Source of the DNA: Rhodobiaceae bacterium
GTDB taxonomy: Bacteria > Pseudomonadota > Alphaproteobacteria > Rhizobiales > Aestuariivirgaceae
DNA: 64,000 bases
Assembly: GCA_009885825.1 (NCBI GenBank)
Contig: VFJY01000032.1
Coordinates: forward strand, 1 to 64,000
Reading direction: 5' to 3'
The position numbers were made by a program, and so were the translations under genes. Under the pieces are notes generated by a model. The model made no database searches and had not been told where the DNA came from. It worked only from the letters and a program-made list of their open reading frames with translations. Below, one piece after another: positions 29,128-39,105 of the stretch (its first letter is position 1; each line of letters opens with the position of its first letter).

Positions 29128-29976
29128 ATGAGAATACTCAGATATTTATTCGCTGCAGTTGCCCTTTTTTCGTTCAGCGCAGTTGCGCTGGCCGAAGACC
29201 GCTGGATGACCTTGCCTGAACAACCAGCGATGCCTGCGGCAGCGCAGACTGGATATGCCCCTGTGAACGGCATTGAAATGTATTATGCGGTTTATGGTGC
29301 GGGCGAACCCGTTCTGCTCATTCATGGTGGCCTTGGCCATTCCGATGTGTGGTCAAACCAGGTGATTGAACTTTCCAAGACCAACCAGGTTATTGTTGCC
29401 GATAGCCGCGGTCATGGCCGTTCGAGCCGCGATGCACAGCCTTATGGCTATAGCTTGATGGCATCAGATTTTGTGGCTCTATTGGATTATCTGAAAATTC
29501 CCAAGGTTTCGGTCGTGGGCTGGAGCGATGGCGGCATTATCGGCATTGATATGGCGATGAAAAACCCTGGGCGTCTCAACAAGGTCTATGCTCATGCAGC
29601 CAATGTAACAGTTGATGGCGTTGATCCGGCTGTTGCAACCAATGTGACATTCAATGCCTATATTGAACGCATGGGCAAGGATTACGCCCGCATGTCCAAA
29701 ACACCGGATCAGTATGCGGCTTTCCTGGAGCAAATCAGCAAGATGTGGGCCACCGAACCGGCATGGACCAAGGAACAACTGGCATTGATCACGGTGCCAA
29801 TTGCCGTGGTTCTGGGTGATCACGACGAGGCCATCACGCGCGCCCATACAGAATATATGGCAAGCGCAATACCCGGTTCCAAACTCATTATACTTCCGGA
29901 AGCAAGCCATTTTGCGATGATTCAGGATCCAGCGGGCTACACAAAGTCCGTCACAGACTTCCTGGGCGGCATGTAG
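29128..29976 (+). CDS. Exported alpha/beta hydrolase
   Basis: 282 residues from the ATG at 29128, with GGGAGG 7 bases upstream. A signal peptide ends near AVALA-ED (residue 22). The fold motifs are HGGLGHSDVW (oxyanion), DSRGHGRSS, and the nucleophile elbow GWSDGG (Ser 133). A GDHDEA acid region and a C-terminal ASHFAM histidine complete the triad. It probably acts in the periplasm as an esterase or lactonase-like enzyme. Substrate unknown. Confidence 0.85.
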   Translation: MRILRYLFAAVALFSFSAVALAEDRWMTLPEQPAMPAAAQTGYAPVNGIEMYYAVYGAGEPVLLIHGGLGHSDVWSNQVIELSKTNQVIVADSRGHGRSSRDAQPYGYSLMASDFVALLDYLKIPKVSVVGWSDGGIIGIDMAMKNPGRLNKVYAHAANVTVDGVDPAVATNVTFNAYIERMGKDYARMSKTPDQYAAFLEQISKMWATEPAWTKEQLALITVPIAVVLGDHDEAITRAHTEYMASAIPGSKLIILPEASHFAMIQDPAGYTKSVTDFLGGM

Positions 29977-30006
29977 AAGGATTTCCGGGTGTCAAAACCC
30001 CGGACA

Positions 30007-31122
30007 TCAGCTTTGCAGCTGGTTCGCAAGATAGTTGGCGAAATCGTAATTGGGTCTTTCAAGGTGTGAAAGATGCCCAGGTTTGGCCAATTCTGAACAG
30101 AGACCGCGGTAGACATTTTCAGTGCAGCCGCGGTCTTCAACATTAACTTCATCCAGCAGAGTTTTGAGTTGCCGAAAATGGTTTTGGGCGTCCGCGTCAT
30201 GGGCGTAATCAGGCGACATGCCGCCGCCAAAAATGATGCGCACTTGCCCTGGGCCTTGTGGGTGCAGCGAGAGGTACCAGAAATATCCCGGCGTCAGCGT
30301 AATCAGGAGGCTGGGATAAATAGCGAGCAGGAATGTTGTGCGGCGTCTATCCCCTTGCATCCGGGTGTTTGAAGGGTGGGCGAGAGCAATTTTCAGGCGG
30401 TCGTCTTTCAGGATGGTGTGATAATTGAAAGCGGGCAGGCCCGGCGGGCAAATCATCTCATCAAGTTTTGACAGACCGCCGATTGTTCCGGCATGGCAGA
30501 CTGGGAGATGGTAGCTTTCCATGAAATTTTCTGCGAGCACCTTCCAATTGGTGTTCCAGACATGGTGTTCCTGAAAACTTTCAACGTAATTTTCCATACC
30601 GTAATCGGCAATCAACGCTTCAACATCGGCGAATTCTTTTTGCGGAAGGGCAGCGTCCTGATTGAGTGATATCATGATCCAGCCTAGCCAAATCTCGCAT
30701 CTGATTTGTGGAAGGGCATAGTTCTCCTTGCAAAATCTTTCGTTCAATTTCATGGCCGCAGCAGCCCGCAAACTGCCGTCAAGCTTGTAACTCCAGCCGT
30801 GATAGGGGCAGACAATGCCTTTGGTGTTGCCAGAGCCTTTGAGGAGAATGGACATGCGGTGCAGGCAGACATTGGATTGCGCGCGCAGTGTGTCGTCGTG
30901 GTCGCGGATCACCATGATGGGCTGGCCAGCCAACTCAAGCGTTGTGTAGTCGCCCGGCTGTGGAAGTGAGCTGGCGCGGCCGGCACAGAACCATTCCTTG
31001 CGGAATATGCGTTCTTCTTCTGCGGCAACGAATTCTGGCGAGGTGTAAACAGCCTTGGGCATGGCGCGTGCCTCATTGAAGGGCGCGGCGACACTGGCTA
31101 TGAGCTGCTCAATGGCGTTCAT
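30007..31122 (-). CDS. Rieske non-heme iron oxygenase, alpha subunit
   Basis: 371 residues. The Rieske cluster ligands are C86-x-H88 and C105-x-x-H108. The mononuclear iron His pair is H205 and H210 in ESYHLPVCHAG, and an NVEDRGCTENVYRGL segment near 315-330 resembles the C-terminal motif of GbcA/CntA-type demethylating oxygenases. It would need a separate reductase, not seen nearby. Its start overlaps the stop of the small membrane-protein gene, and it is last in a transporter-rich operon, so a small imported substrate is plausible. Confidence 0.9.
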   Translation of the reverse strand: MNAIEQLIASVAAPFNEARAMPKAVYTSPEFVAAEEERIFRKEWFCAGRASSLPQPGDYTTLELAGQPIMVIRDHDDTLRAQSNVCLHRMSILLKGSGNTKGIVCPYHGWSYKLDGSLRAAAAMKLNERFCKENYALPQIRCEIWLGWIMISLNQDAALPQKEFADVEALIADYGMENYVESFQEHHVWNTNWKVLAENFMESYHLPVCHAGTIGGLSKLDEMICPPGLPAFNYHTILKDDRLKIALAHPSNTRMQGDRRRTTFLLAIYPSLLITLTPGYFWYLSLHPQGPGQVRIIFGGGMSPDYAHDADAQNHFRQLKTLLDEVNVEDRGCTENVYRGLCSELAKPGHLSHLERPNYDFANYLANQLQS

Positions 31123-31493
31123 TGCAGGCCAGTGTATGCCGCTATTTTTGCATCAGCAAGGGCGAAGCAACCGGCAATTGAGGGGTTCAACGGCAATTCG
31201 CGGTAGGCGCCGATGGCGCCTTGCCCTGCCAGTCTGCCAGCCAGCCCCGGTTCATCGCCCGCGACGACCCAGATGAAACCGAAGGCCGTTTCTCGGATTG
31301 GCTTTGCGCCAGCGTTCACGAGCTTTGCAAATATGTCATTGGAAGGGGTGCCGGGCTCAAAAACCGCCAACATGACGCCGGAAGCTTCAGGGGAGAGTGA
31401 GGCTTGCCGCATGAGGGCAGCCATCACGATGAGCCAGATGCCAAGTACAGCCAGAAACAATGTTATGGCGAGGCGGTGACTGGGCCAGCGCAT
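31119..31493 (-). CDS. Small membrane-anchored protein of unknown function
   Basis: 124 residues from the ATG at 31493, 5 bp after the MFS stop. One N-terminal membrane helix (about 8-28, AITLFLAVLGIWLIVMAAL) is followed by a soluble domain of about 90 residues with VFEPGTPSNDIFAKLVNAGAK and AFGFIWVVAGDEPG. I do not recognise the family. Overlap with the Rieske gene (ATGA) and proximity to the MFS gene suggest co-transcription. Confidence 0.65.
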   Translation of the reverse strand: MRWPSHRLAITLFLAVLGIWLIVMAALMRQASLSPEASGVMLAVFEPGTPSNDIFAKLVNAGAKPIRETAFGFIWVVAGDEPGLAGRLAGQGAIGAYRELPLNPSIAGCFALADAKIAAYTGLQ

Positions 31494-31498
31494 GGCAC

Positions 31499-32728
31499 TC
31501 ACGCAGCCGCAAATTTGGGAGCGCGGGCTTCCCTGATTGGCAAATGTATCAGGGCCGCAAAAATGCCCAGCCCCGCGCCCATCCACCAGACAGGATCATA
31601 GGAGCCGAACTGATCGTAAAGCCTGCCGCCCAGCCACACTCCGAAGAAGGAGCCGATCTGATGGCTGAGAAACACAAAGCCATACAGTGTTGCCATGTAG
31701 CGTGTGCCAAACATGACAGTGATAAGACCCATGGTGAGAGGCACGGTCGAGAGCCAGAGGAAGCCCATGACCGAGGTAAAAATCAGAGATGTCAGTGGTG
31801 TTATTGGAAACGAGATAAAGGTCGCAACCGCCACCGAGCGCAGGATGTAGATCAGACTGAGAGGAATCCTCTTCTGGAATTTTCCTCCGATCATGCCCGA
31901 AACATAGGAACCAACCACATTGAAGAGGCCGATTGCGGCAATGGCAAAGCCCGCTTCCTCAACGCCGATGCCGTGTTCATTCAGATAAGGCGGCAGATGC
32001 ACGGTGATGAAGGCAAGCTGGAAACCACAGACAAAGAATCCGGAAACAAGCAAGATATAGGAGCTATTGCCAAATGCGCCAGCAATGGCTTGGCTCATGG
32101 TGATATTGGCCTCTCCCGCATCTGCTTTGCTGCCGGAAGTGTTGTGGGCCATCAGGGGCAGGGCAAATATGAGGATCAGAAGTGTCGAAGCAGCCAGAAC
32201 GATAAGAGCGTTTTCCCAGCCATAGGCCGCAATAAGTGCACCGCCGATGGGCGCGAAGATGAACTGGCCGAGGGAGCCTGAGGCTGTTGCGATGCCAAAG
32301 GCCCAGGAGCGTTTCTCGGGTGGCACAATGCGGGCGAGAGCCGCCATGACGATGCCGAACGAGGACATGGCAACACCGATTCCGACCAGGATGCCGGCGC
32401 TCACATGAAACAGCAGGGGAGCCTCGGCATAGGCCATGATGAAGGTGCCAACCGCATAGAAAATTGCACCCGTCATCAGCACGCGGGCCGAGCCATAGCG
32501 ATCGGCCAACGCGCCTGCCAGTGGTGTTGCAAGGCCCCAGAGAAGGTTTTGCATTGCGAGCCCAAATGAAAATATTTCGCGAGGCCAGAGGTGGGCTTCT
32601 GAAATGGGGGCGGTGAACAGGCCGAAGCTGGAGCGCACCCCAAAATTCACCATGGCCACGAGGCAACCAGAAACGATGATGAGTGTTGGGGTGAAATGCC
32701 AAGGGAGTGGCTTTCTTGCGGTGTTCAT
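31499..32728 (-). CDS. MFS transporter
   Basis: 409 residues with about 12 membrane segments. The N-terminal half has GALADRYGSARVLMTGA and the second half begins with a membrane segment near ILLVSGFFVCGFQLAF. The pattern fits the OFA/monocarboxylate-like MFS branch. Its start overlaps the stop of the double EamA gene (ATGA). Substrate unknown. Confidence 0.88.
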   Translation of the reverse strand: MNTARKPLPWHFTPTLIIVSGCLVAMVNFGVRSSFGLFTAPISEAHLWPREIFSFGLAMQNLLWGLATPLAGALADRYGSARVLMTGAIFYAVGTFIMAYAEAPLLFHVSAGILVGIGVAMSSFGIVMAALARIVPPEKRSWAFGIATASGSLGQFIFAPIGGALIAAYGWENALIVLAASTLLILIFALPLMAHNTSGSKADAGEANITMSQAIAGAFGNSSYILLVSGFFVCGFQLAFITVHLPPYLNEHGIGVEEAGFAIAAIGLFNVVGSYVSGMIGGKFQKRIPLSLIYILRSVAVATFISFPITPLTSLIFTSVMGFLWLSTVPLTMGLITVMFGTRYMATLYGFVFLSHQIGSFFGVWLGGRLYDQFGSYDPVWWMGAGLGIFAALIHLPIREARAPKFAAA

Positions 32729-34572
32729 GATGGGCGCGACATTAGTCCGGCATCTTGATTGTGCAAGTCATCTTCGTGCATGGCAGGCTTTTGAAAAACG
32801 GGGCCAAATTGGGCGATGGCCACTCCTGTTATTATGAACGCACCGCCGGTCACAAGTGTGAGGTTAAGGCTTTCGCCGAGAAGGAAGATGCCGCCAATGG
32901 CCGCGACAAGTGGTTGAATATAGAGAAACATTCCGGCCAATGCGCTGGACATGTGGCCCAGTGCGAAGTTCCAGGCGATTGTTCCGAAAAAAGTACAGAA
33001 GATCACAACAAATGACATGACGCCAATTTGTTGAAGGTTCATACCTTGCAGGGCTTGCGGAAACTCAGGCGTAAGAAACAGCAGCATGGGGAATGCTGAA
33101 ATGCCGAGGGTGAGGCAGGCGACCTGCGTTGAGCCAAATTTTGTCGAGACGGGGCGGATGAGAACTGTGTAAATGCCCCAGCCCATTGAACCCATTGTGA
33201 CAAGTATGATGCCGAGCAGGCCCACATCCTTGGCCGGGGCCACGAGGTTTCCGAGCATGAGGGCCGCAGTTCCGATCAACGCCAGGATCAGCCCGGCGAT
33301 CAGCGACGAAGTTACCCGGTCGCCCGCCAGCATCACGGCAAACAGAGCTATGAAAACGGGTTCGAGGCCGAACAGCATGCCCATCCAGCTTGCCGGGATA
33401 TGCTGCGCCCCGAAAATTGAGAGTACCTGATAGCCAACATTTCCTATGACAGCTGCGGCGATGATGCGGGCCCAGGCACTCCATGGCATGGGCCGCACAC
33501 CCATGTAAGCAACAGCAAGCAAACCAATGATGCCTGCAGGAATCACCCGCAGGATCATCACGGTTTGCGGTTGCACATCAAGCACAAGAAAGCGTGTGGC
33601 AACGGGAACCAGGCCCCAGACGGATACGGCGAACAGCACGGCTGTGATGCCGCCGAGCTTTCCTCGCCATTTCAAGGAAGGGCCAAATTGCGCGATGGCA
33701 ACGCCTGTGAGAATGATCGAACCGGCGATGAGCGTGTTTCCGGTCATGGGTTCGCGCAGAAAGAGGTAGCCCGCCAGCACGGCGAAAATGGGAACAAGGT
33801 AAAGCGATGCGCCAACGGTTGTCGGGCGAAGCGCGCCCGTGGCGAAGTTCCACAACATCAGGGACATGAATGTGGCTATGACCACGAGGAAGAACAGTGA
33901 GAACAGGGCGCTGGAATCGAGGCTGAGCGCCACGTCCCAGGTTCTTCTTGATGCGAAAACAAGCAGAGGTGGCGCTGCGATGGTTAAAGTCAGCGCGCTG
34001 ATCTTGTAGGACCCATAGCGTTGGATGAGAGACTTGCTGAAGATCACATAGATCGACCACGCAAGCCCTGCAAGGAAGATCAATCCGCTGCCGAGCAGGA
34101 TCTCGCTGCGGGGGATTTTGGTAACGCCATCATCCTGAAACAGGACCAGAGAGCCGACGAAGGAGATGGCGAGGCCGAGGATTGCAGCGGCGGTGAGCTT
34201 TTCGCTGCCAACCATGGCAGCCAGCGCGGCAATCAGAAGCGGTTGGGTGGCGATGATCAGGCCGCCAATGCTTGCCGGGGCATAGAAGAAGCCAAACACT
34301 GAACCGATGTTGTAGCCGAGCATGCCAACAAGCGAAACCAGCGTGAGGCGGCCCCAATCGGCGCGGGCGATGTGATAGCCGCCGAAGAAAGGCAGGAAAA
34401 TCAGGAACAGCAGCGACACCAGCACATTGCGGATGACGAGAGAGTCGGCGGCTCCGGCGGCCAAGGCAAAAGAGCGGATGAAGACCGGCGTAATGCCCCA
34501 AATCACGATGACAAAGGCGAGCGCTGCCACGGCAAGGAGTGTGCTGCGGGGTGTCGCGCCGGAGTGAGCCAT
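32725..34572 (-). CDS. Tandem-fused EamA/DMT transporter (double length)
   Basis: 615 residues, about 20 membrane segments. Two complete DMT transporters, each with two EamA repeats, are joined head to tail. Unit 1 spans about 1-300 and unit 2 about 305-605. Each ends with an almost identical ITGVAIAQFGP segment. A normal DMT protein is about 300 residues. No stop, start or frameshift marks the junction (SLKWRGKLGGITAVL). The neighbouring single DMT gene at 35307-36212 ends in a related GVAVVQFGPSF and may be the parental paralogue. Heads the overlapping operon toward the Rieske gene. Confidence 0.85.
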   Translation of the reverse strand: MAHSGATPRSTLLAVAALAFVIVIWGITPVFIRSFALAAGAADSLVIRNVLVSLLFLIFLPFFGGYHIARADWGRLTLVSLVGMLGYNIGSVFGFFYAPASIGGLIIATQPLLIAALAAMVGSEKLTAAAILGLAISFVGSLVLFQDDGVTKIPRSEILLGSGLIFLAGLAWSIYVIFSKSLIQRYGSYKISALTLTIAAPPLLVFASRRTWDVALSLDSSALFSLFFLVVIATFMSLMLWNFATGALRPTTVGASLYLVPIFAVLAGYLFLREPMTGNTLIAGSIILTGVAIAQFGPSLKWRGKLGGITAVLFAVSVWGLVPVATRFLVLDVQPQTVMILRVIPAGIIGLLAVAYMGVRPMPWSAWARIIAAAVIGNVGYQVLSIFGAQHIPASWMGMLFGLEPVFIALFAVMLAGDRVTSSLIAGLILALIGTAALMLGNLVAPAKDVGLLGIILVTMGSMGWGIYTVLIRPVSTKFGSTQVACLTLGISAFPMLLFLTPEFPQALQGMNLQQIGVMSFVVIFCTFFGTIAWNFALGHMSSALAGMFLYIQPLVAAIGGIFLLGESLNLTLVTGGAFIITGVAIAQFGPVFQKPAMHEDDLHNQDAGLMSRPS

Positions 34573-34624
34573 CTTGGCATCATGACATGACAGGGGAAAC
34601 TAGCCCCGTCAATTGACGACGACT

Positions 34625-35245
34625 CTAGGCCGCCTCGCGGCTCAGAACCCTTTGAACCGCAGGGCGCGCCGCCATGCGGGTGCGGTGCCCCAGCACTTTT
34701 GGAAACTGGGCTGGGTCCACGCCATCGCCCTCCAGCCAGCCCGCAATGGTGAAGAGATAGGGATCGGCGATAGAGTAATCGGCGCCCATCATCCAGGGCC
34801 CCTCGAAATACTCATTCTCGATCAGCGCAAAGCATTCAGCCATGTTCTGGGACACCTTCTTGGCCATGGCCTCTATCACCGCCGCATCATCAGCCCATCG
34901 GGCGCCCCGCCGCTTGTGGGCGTGGGCCACGTGCACGGTGGAGCAAAGATAACTGTTGAAGGCTTGAATTTGTGCAAACTGAAAGGGATCATCCAGCGGG
35001 GCCAGTTTGGCCTTGGGGTGCGTTTGCGCGATGTATGCCAGGATGGCGGGCGTCTCCGTGATGGTGCCTTGCCCGGTTGCGAGGACCGGAACGCGGCCCT
35101 TGGGATTGATCTTGAGATATTCCGCCTTGCGCTGCTCGCTTTCGGAAAAGTTCAATCGCTTGGCTTCATAGGCAGCTCCCGCTTCCTCCAGTGCGATATG
35201 GGAGGCCAGTGAACACGTGTTGGGGGCGTAGAAGAGGGTGAGCAT
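34625..35245 (-). CDS. Glutathione S-transferase (beta/GstA-like)
   Basis: 206 residues with the thioredoxin-like N-terminal domain FYAPNTCSLASHIALEEAG, including Cys 11 in the position typical of beta-class GSTs, then NPKGRVPVL and TETPAILAYIA for glutathione binding. The helical C-terminal domain is complete. It lies 52 bp upstream of the double EamA gene on the same strand and may belong to that cluster. Confidence 0.9.
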   Translation of the reverse strand: MLTLFYAPNTCSLASHIALEEAGAAYEAKRLNFSESEQRKAEYLKINPKGRVPVLATGQGTITETPAILAYIAQTHPKAKLAPLDDPFQFAQIQAFNSYLCSTVHVAHAHKRRGARWADDAAVIEAMAKKVSQNMAECFALIENEYFEGPWMMGADYSIADPYLFTIAGWLEGDGVDPAQFPKVLGHRTRMAARPAVQRVLSREAA

Positions 35246-35306
35246 TTTGGAGTTCCGCTTGTTGAGTGGTGCAAGTTTGAGCGGATGCCTCGAATTTGTC
35301 TAGGGC

Positions 35307-36212
35307 CTAGCTGCGCTTGATAAAGGATGGACCGAACTGGACAACTGCAACACCCGCCAGCATTGACAGGCCGCCGAGAATAATATTGACAGTTACGGGT
35401 TCGGCCAGGATCAATGCGCCACAAGCAACCGCGACAACGGGAATGAGATAAAGGAACATGCCGGTTGCGGCGCCAGTCAGGTTCTTGCTGCCGTAGTTCC
35501 ACAGCAGTGTTCCAATCAGGCCGCTCGGCCCGATCAAGTAAACCAGCTCTGCCCATTGGCGCAGATCAAGCCGCTGGGCAAGCTGCAACAGGGGCTCCGA
35601 TGCCAGCGCAATCATGAACGGTGCGGCGATTGTCATCGTCAGGGCGGTCACTGTGAGGCTGTCGTAGGTTTGCAACAGGGGCCTTGCGGCGATGGTATAG
35701 ATCGCCCAGCACAGGCAGCAGAACAGCAAATAGATGATTCCACGAACTGAAACGGTTGAGCCCGTTGCCGATGTTAGATCGTCCCAGAACAATGCAATGG
35801 CGCCGATTGAGGCAATGGCAATTCCGAGCCACACGAAACGCGAAAGTTTTTCACTGAGCAATGCCCAGGCAAGCACGGCAATCATGAACGGCTCCACCAT
35901 GGTGATGATTGTGCCAAGTCCCGCCGGCACCAGCGCGAAGCCTTCATTCACGAACCAGTTGTAGCCGCCCATTCCGGCAAGGCCTGCAATCAGAAAGCGG
36001 CTCCAATCAGCGCGCGGGATGCGCCAGGTGCCGAGCGCCAAAAGGACCGCCACATTGATGACCGTTATGAAAACATAGCGCAGCGCCAGGGAATTTTCGG
36101 GTGAAAGGGAGAGCGCCAGCGTGCGCATGAATACGGCTGCCGAACCCCAGAAAATCATGGTGGCAAGGAGGGCAAGAATTGCCAGCTGTTTGGAGGAGTA
36201 GGTGTTGGTCAT
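35307..36212 (-). CDS. EamA/DMT family transporter
   Basis: About 301 residues from the ATG at 36212 (MTNTYSSKQLAIL), with an upstream in-frame alternative at 36251. Ten membrane segments form two EamA repeats: FWGSAAVFMRTLAL early and CWAIYTIAARPLL at mid-protein. The C-terminus GVAVVQFGPSF is close to the ends of both halves of the double-length DMT protein nearby. Substrate unknown. Confidence 0.88.
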   Translation of the reverse strand: MTNTYSSKQLAILALLATMIFWGSAAVFMRTLALSLSPENSLALRYVFITVINVAVLLALGTWRIPRADWSRFLIAGLAGMGGYNWFVNEGFALVPAGLGTIITMVEPFMIAVLAWALLSEKLSRFVWLGIAIASIGAIALFWDDLTSATGSTVSVRGIIYLLFCCLCWAIYTIAARPLLQTYDSLTVTALTMTIAAPFMIALASEPLLQLAQRLDLRQWAELVYLIGPSGLIGTLLWNYGSKNLTGAATGMFLYLIPVVAVACGALILAEPVTVNIILGGLSMLAGVAVVQFGPSFIKRS

Positions 36213-36281
36213 GGGCCCCGAACACTTGCCGGGCACCTGACCTGCTGTCAACTGTAAGGCTAGCGAGGTGGGCGATAGCGA

Positions 36282-36602
36282 CTACGCTACGGCCTTTTCT
36301 TCCATCAACTGCTTCAATTCGCCGGACTGGAACATTTCCACCATGATGTCGCTGCCGCCCACGAACTCGCCTTTGACATAGAGTTGCGGCACGGTGGGCC
36401 AATTGGTGTATTCCTTGATGCCCTGGCGGATGTCATCTGAGTCCAACACGTTGATGCCCTTGAACGGCACACCCATGTGGGTGAGAATTTGTGTGGCCTT
36501 GTTGGAGAATCCGCAAGCCGGCGCATCCGGCGTTCCCTTCATGAAGAGGACCACATCGTTGGTCTTCACTTCATTGTCGATCCATTTTGAAATGTCAGTC
36601 AT
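36282..36602 (-). CDS. grxD: Monothiol glutaredoxin (Grx4/GrxD)
   Basis: 106 residues with the CGFS active site at 30-33 (KGTPDAPACGFS), the WPTVPQLYVKGEFVGGSDI glutathione-binding block, and full family length. CGFS glutaredoxins bind and deliver [2Fe-2S] clusters, usually together with BolA, whose gene lies 4 bp upstream. The order purL-bolA-grxD is common in Alphaproteobacteria. Confidence 0.96.
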   Translation of the reverse strand: MTDISKWIDNEVKTNDVVLFMKGTPDAPACGFSNKATQILTHMGVPFKGINVLDSDDIRQGIKEYTNWPTVPQLYVKGEFVGGSDIMVEMFQSGELKQLMEEKAVA

Positions 36603-36606
36603 TGTT

Positions 36607-36843
36607 TCAGTTCTCCGGAATGCTGGTGGTTAGTGCGAGCGCATGTAGCTCCCCGCCCATGCGGCCCTTTAGTGATGCATACACCATTTGATGCTGCTGG
36701 ACACGGGATTTGCCTTTGAAGGCGGCGGACTGGACAGTGGCGGCGTAGTGGTCGCCGTCGCCTGCGAGATCACGGATTTTGACAACGGCGTCGGGCATTG
36801 CTTCCTTGATGAAGCGTTCGATGTCTGCGGCGGCCATGGCCAT
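36607..36843 (-). CDS. BolA family protein
   Basis: 78 residues of the short BolA-like form (YrbA/IbaG type), with KIRDLAGDGDHYAATVQSAAFKG and RVQQHQMVYASL, including the conserved His residues. BolA proteins form cluster-binding heterodimers with CGFS glutaredoxin, encoded just downstream. It is 12 bp after purL. Confidence 0.93.
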   Translation of the reverse strand: MAMAAADIERFIKEAMPDAVVKIRDLAGDGDHYAATVQSAAFKGKSRVQQHQMVYASLKGRMGGELHALALTTSIPEN

Positions 36844-36855
36844 CGGTCAAATCCC

Positions 36856-39048
36856 TTAGAGCTCGCTCGACATATAGGCCGGGAACCAGCCTTCATGGGC
36901 GCTTTTCAACTCAGCACGAGATATAGTCGCTTGCCCCAGGACATTCAATGTAGCATCGTGAGTTACCGTTCCCATCCGGATGATGTCGATGCCTTTGAAA
37001 TGGGCCTGGGTGATGATTTTGGCGGCTTCCGCGGGTTTGCAAGTGAAAACATAGCGGGCCTGATCTTCGCCGAAGAGGGCTTCGTGGTTCATGGCATTGA
37101 GACTTGCACCGAGGCCTGAGGCCATGGCCATTTCGACGACCGCTGCGGCCAGCCCACCGTCAGAAATGTCATGCACTGCCGTGACTTGGGACTGGTTAAT
37201 GAGATTTCGCACAAAGTTCCCGTGGCGTTTCTCCTTCTCCAGATCAACAGGCGGTGGTGCTCCTTCTTCACGGCCCAGCACTTCGCGCAAATATATGGAT
37301 TGGCCGAGATGGGAGCCGTGGCCGCCCACGAGCAGGATGGCATCGCCTGCCGTTTTGAAAGCCAGCGTTGTCATTTTGCTCAAGTCGGCGAGCAGGCCAA
37401 CGCCACCAATTGCCGGTGTTGGCAAAATCGCCTGGCCATTGGTTTCATTGTAGAGCGAGACGTTGCCGGACACGACCGGGTATTCCAGCGCGCGGCAAGC
37501 CGCGTCGATGCCTTTGATCGCAAGCACGAGCTGGCCCATGATTTCAGGCTTTTCCGGATTGCCGAAATTCAGGTTGTCGGTGATGGCGATGGGTTCGGCG
37601 CCAACGCATATGAGATTGCGCCAGCTTTCCACCACGGCTTGTTTGCCACCCTCAAAGGGATCGGCTTCGACATAGCGGGGGGTTACATCAGTGGTGAGGG
37701 CGATGGCTTTGTTGGGCCCCACGCGCACCACGCCTGCATCGCCACCGGGAATTTGCGCGGTGTTGGAGCCGATCAGATGATCATATTGTTCCCACACCCA
37801 ACGCCGTGAACACATGTCGGGCGAGCCCATGATTTTCAGGATCGCGGCTTTCAGATCATTGGGGGGCGGCACGTCGCTGAGGACGGGCAACTTCTTGGGC
37901 TCGACCCATGGCCTGTCATATTCCGGGGCTTCGTCGCCCATCTGCTTAATGGGCAGATCAGCTTTCACCTCTCCTTCGTGCTTGATGATGAAGCGCAGCG
38001 TGTTAGTGGTCTGGCCTACAATGGCAAAATCCAGGCCCCATTTATGGAAAATGGCTTCGGCCTCGCGTTCAAGCTCCGGGCGCAGCACCATGAGCATGCG
38101 TTCCTGGCTTTCGGACAGCATCATTTCATAGGCCGTCATGTGGGTTTCGCGACAAGGCACGTTATCGAGATCAAGCTCGATGCCGAGATCACCCTTGGCT
38201 CCCATTTCAACGGCTGACGATGTGAGCCCTGCGGCCCCCATATCCTGAATGGCGATGACGGCGCCCGACGCCATCAATTCGAGGCAGGCTTCGAGCAGGC
38301 ATTTTTCAGTGAAGGGATCGCCCACCTGAACTGTCGGACGTTTTTCGTGGGCGTCGTCATCGAATTCGGCGGATGCCATGGTGGCGCCGTGGATGCCGTC
38401 GCGGCCGGTCTTGGCGCCGAGATAGACCACGGGGAGGCCTACACCTTTGGCCTTGGAGTAAAATATCTTGTCAGCGTCAGCGAGGCCTACGGCCATGGCG
38501 TTCACCAGAATATTGCCATTGTAACGGCTGTGGAAATTTACTTCGCCGCCGACTGTCGGCACGCCGAAGGAATTGCCATAGCCGCCAATGCCAGCGACAA
38601 CACCGGAAACGAGATGGCGGGTTTTGGGGTGATCAGGTGAGCCAAAACGGAGAGCGTTGAGACAGGCGATGGGGCGGGCGCCCATGGTGAACACGTCGCG
38701 CAAGATGCCGCCCACGCCGGTGGCTGAGCCTTGATACGGTTCGATGAAGGAGGGGTGGTTGTGGCTTTCCATTTTGAACACCACGGCCTGGCCATCACCG
38801 ATATCAATGACGCCAGCATTTTCGCCCGGCCCCTGGATGACAAGCGGGCCTTTGGTGGGGAGGGTTTTCAGCCACTTCTTGGAAGACTTGTAAGAGCAGT
38901 GCTCGTTCCACATGGCCGAACAGATGCCGAGCTCGGTGATGGTGGGTTCGCGACCCAGCAGCTTGATGAAGCGTTCGTACTCATCGGGCTTGAGGCCATG
39001 TTGCTTGACGAGTTCAGGGGTGATTTTGACAGAGTTTGAATAGGGCAT
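36856..39048 (-). CDS. purL: Phosphoribosylformylglycinamidine synthase subunit PurL
   Basis: 730 residues, the small-type PurL that works with separate PurS and PurQ, both present at 43753-44651. Motifs include [18 protein letters not shown] with the catalytic His, [14 protein letters not shown], and the second-half [19 protein letters not shown]. It converts FGAR to FGAM with ATP and glutamine-derived ammonia. It starts the purL-bolA-grxD unit. Confidence 0.97.
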   Translation of the reverse strand: MPYSNSVKITPELVKQHGLKPDEYERFIKLLGREPTITELGICSAMWNEHCSYKSSKKWLKTLPTKGPLVIQGPGENAGVIDIGDGQAVVFKMESHNHPSFIEPYQGSATGVGGILRDVFTMGARPIACLNALRFGSPDHPKTRHLVSGVVAGIGGYGNSFGVPTVGGEVNFHSRYNGNILVNAMAVGLADADKIFYSKAKGVGLPVVYLGAKTGRDGIHGATMASAEFDDDAHEKRPTVQVGDPFTEKCLLEACLELMASGAVIAIQDMGAAGLTSSAVEMGAKGDLGIELDLDNVPCRETHMTAYEMMLSESQERMLMVLRPELEREAEAIFHKWGLDFAIVGQTTNTLRFIIKHEGEVKADLPIKQMGDEAPEYDRPWVEPKKLPVLSDVPPPNDLKAAILKIMGSPDMCSRRWVWEQYDHLIGSNTAQIPGGDAGVVRVGPNKAIALTTDVTPRYVEADPFEGGKQAVVESWRNLICVGAEPIAITDNLNFGNPEKPEIMGQLVLAIKGIDAACRALEYPVVSGNVSLYNETNGQAILPTPAIGGVGLLADLSKMTTLAFKTAGDAILLVGGHGSHLGQSIYLREVLGREEGAPPPVDLEKEKRHGNFVRNLINQSQVTAVHDISDGGLAAAVVEMAMASGLGASLNAMNHEALFGEDQARYVFTCKPAEAAKIITQAHFKGIDIIRMGTVTHDATLNVLGQATISRAELKSAHEGWFPAYMSSEL

Positions 39049-39105
39049 GTTGCGGGGCGGTTTAGCGACAGTAGCGGGGATTCACAAGCCACCGAGATTG
39101 CCACA

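Noticed and set aside
31460-32281. 273-codon plus-strand frame opposite the MFS gene
   Set aside because: Low-complexity, charge-rich translation with no hydrophobic core; antisense to a clear membrane protein.
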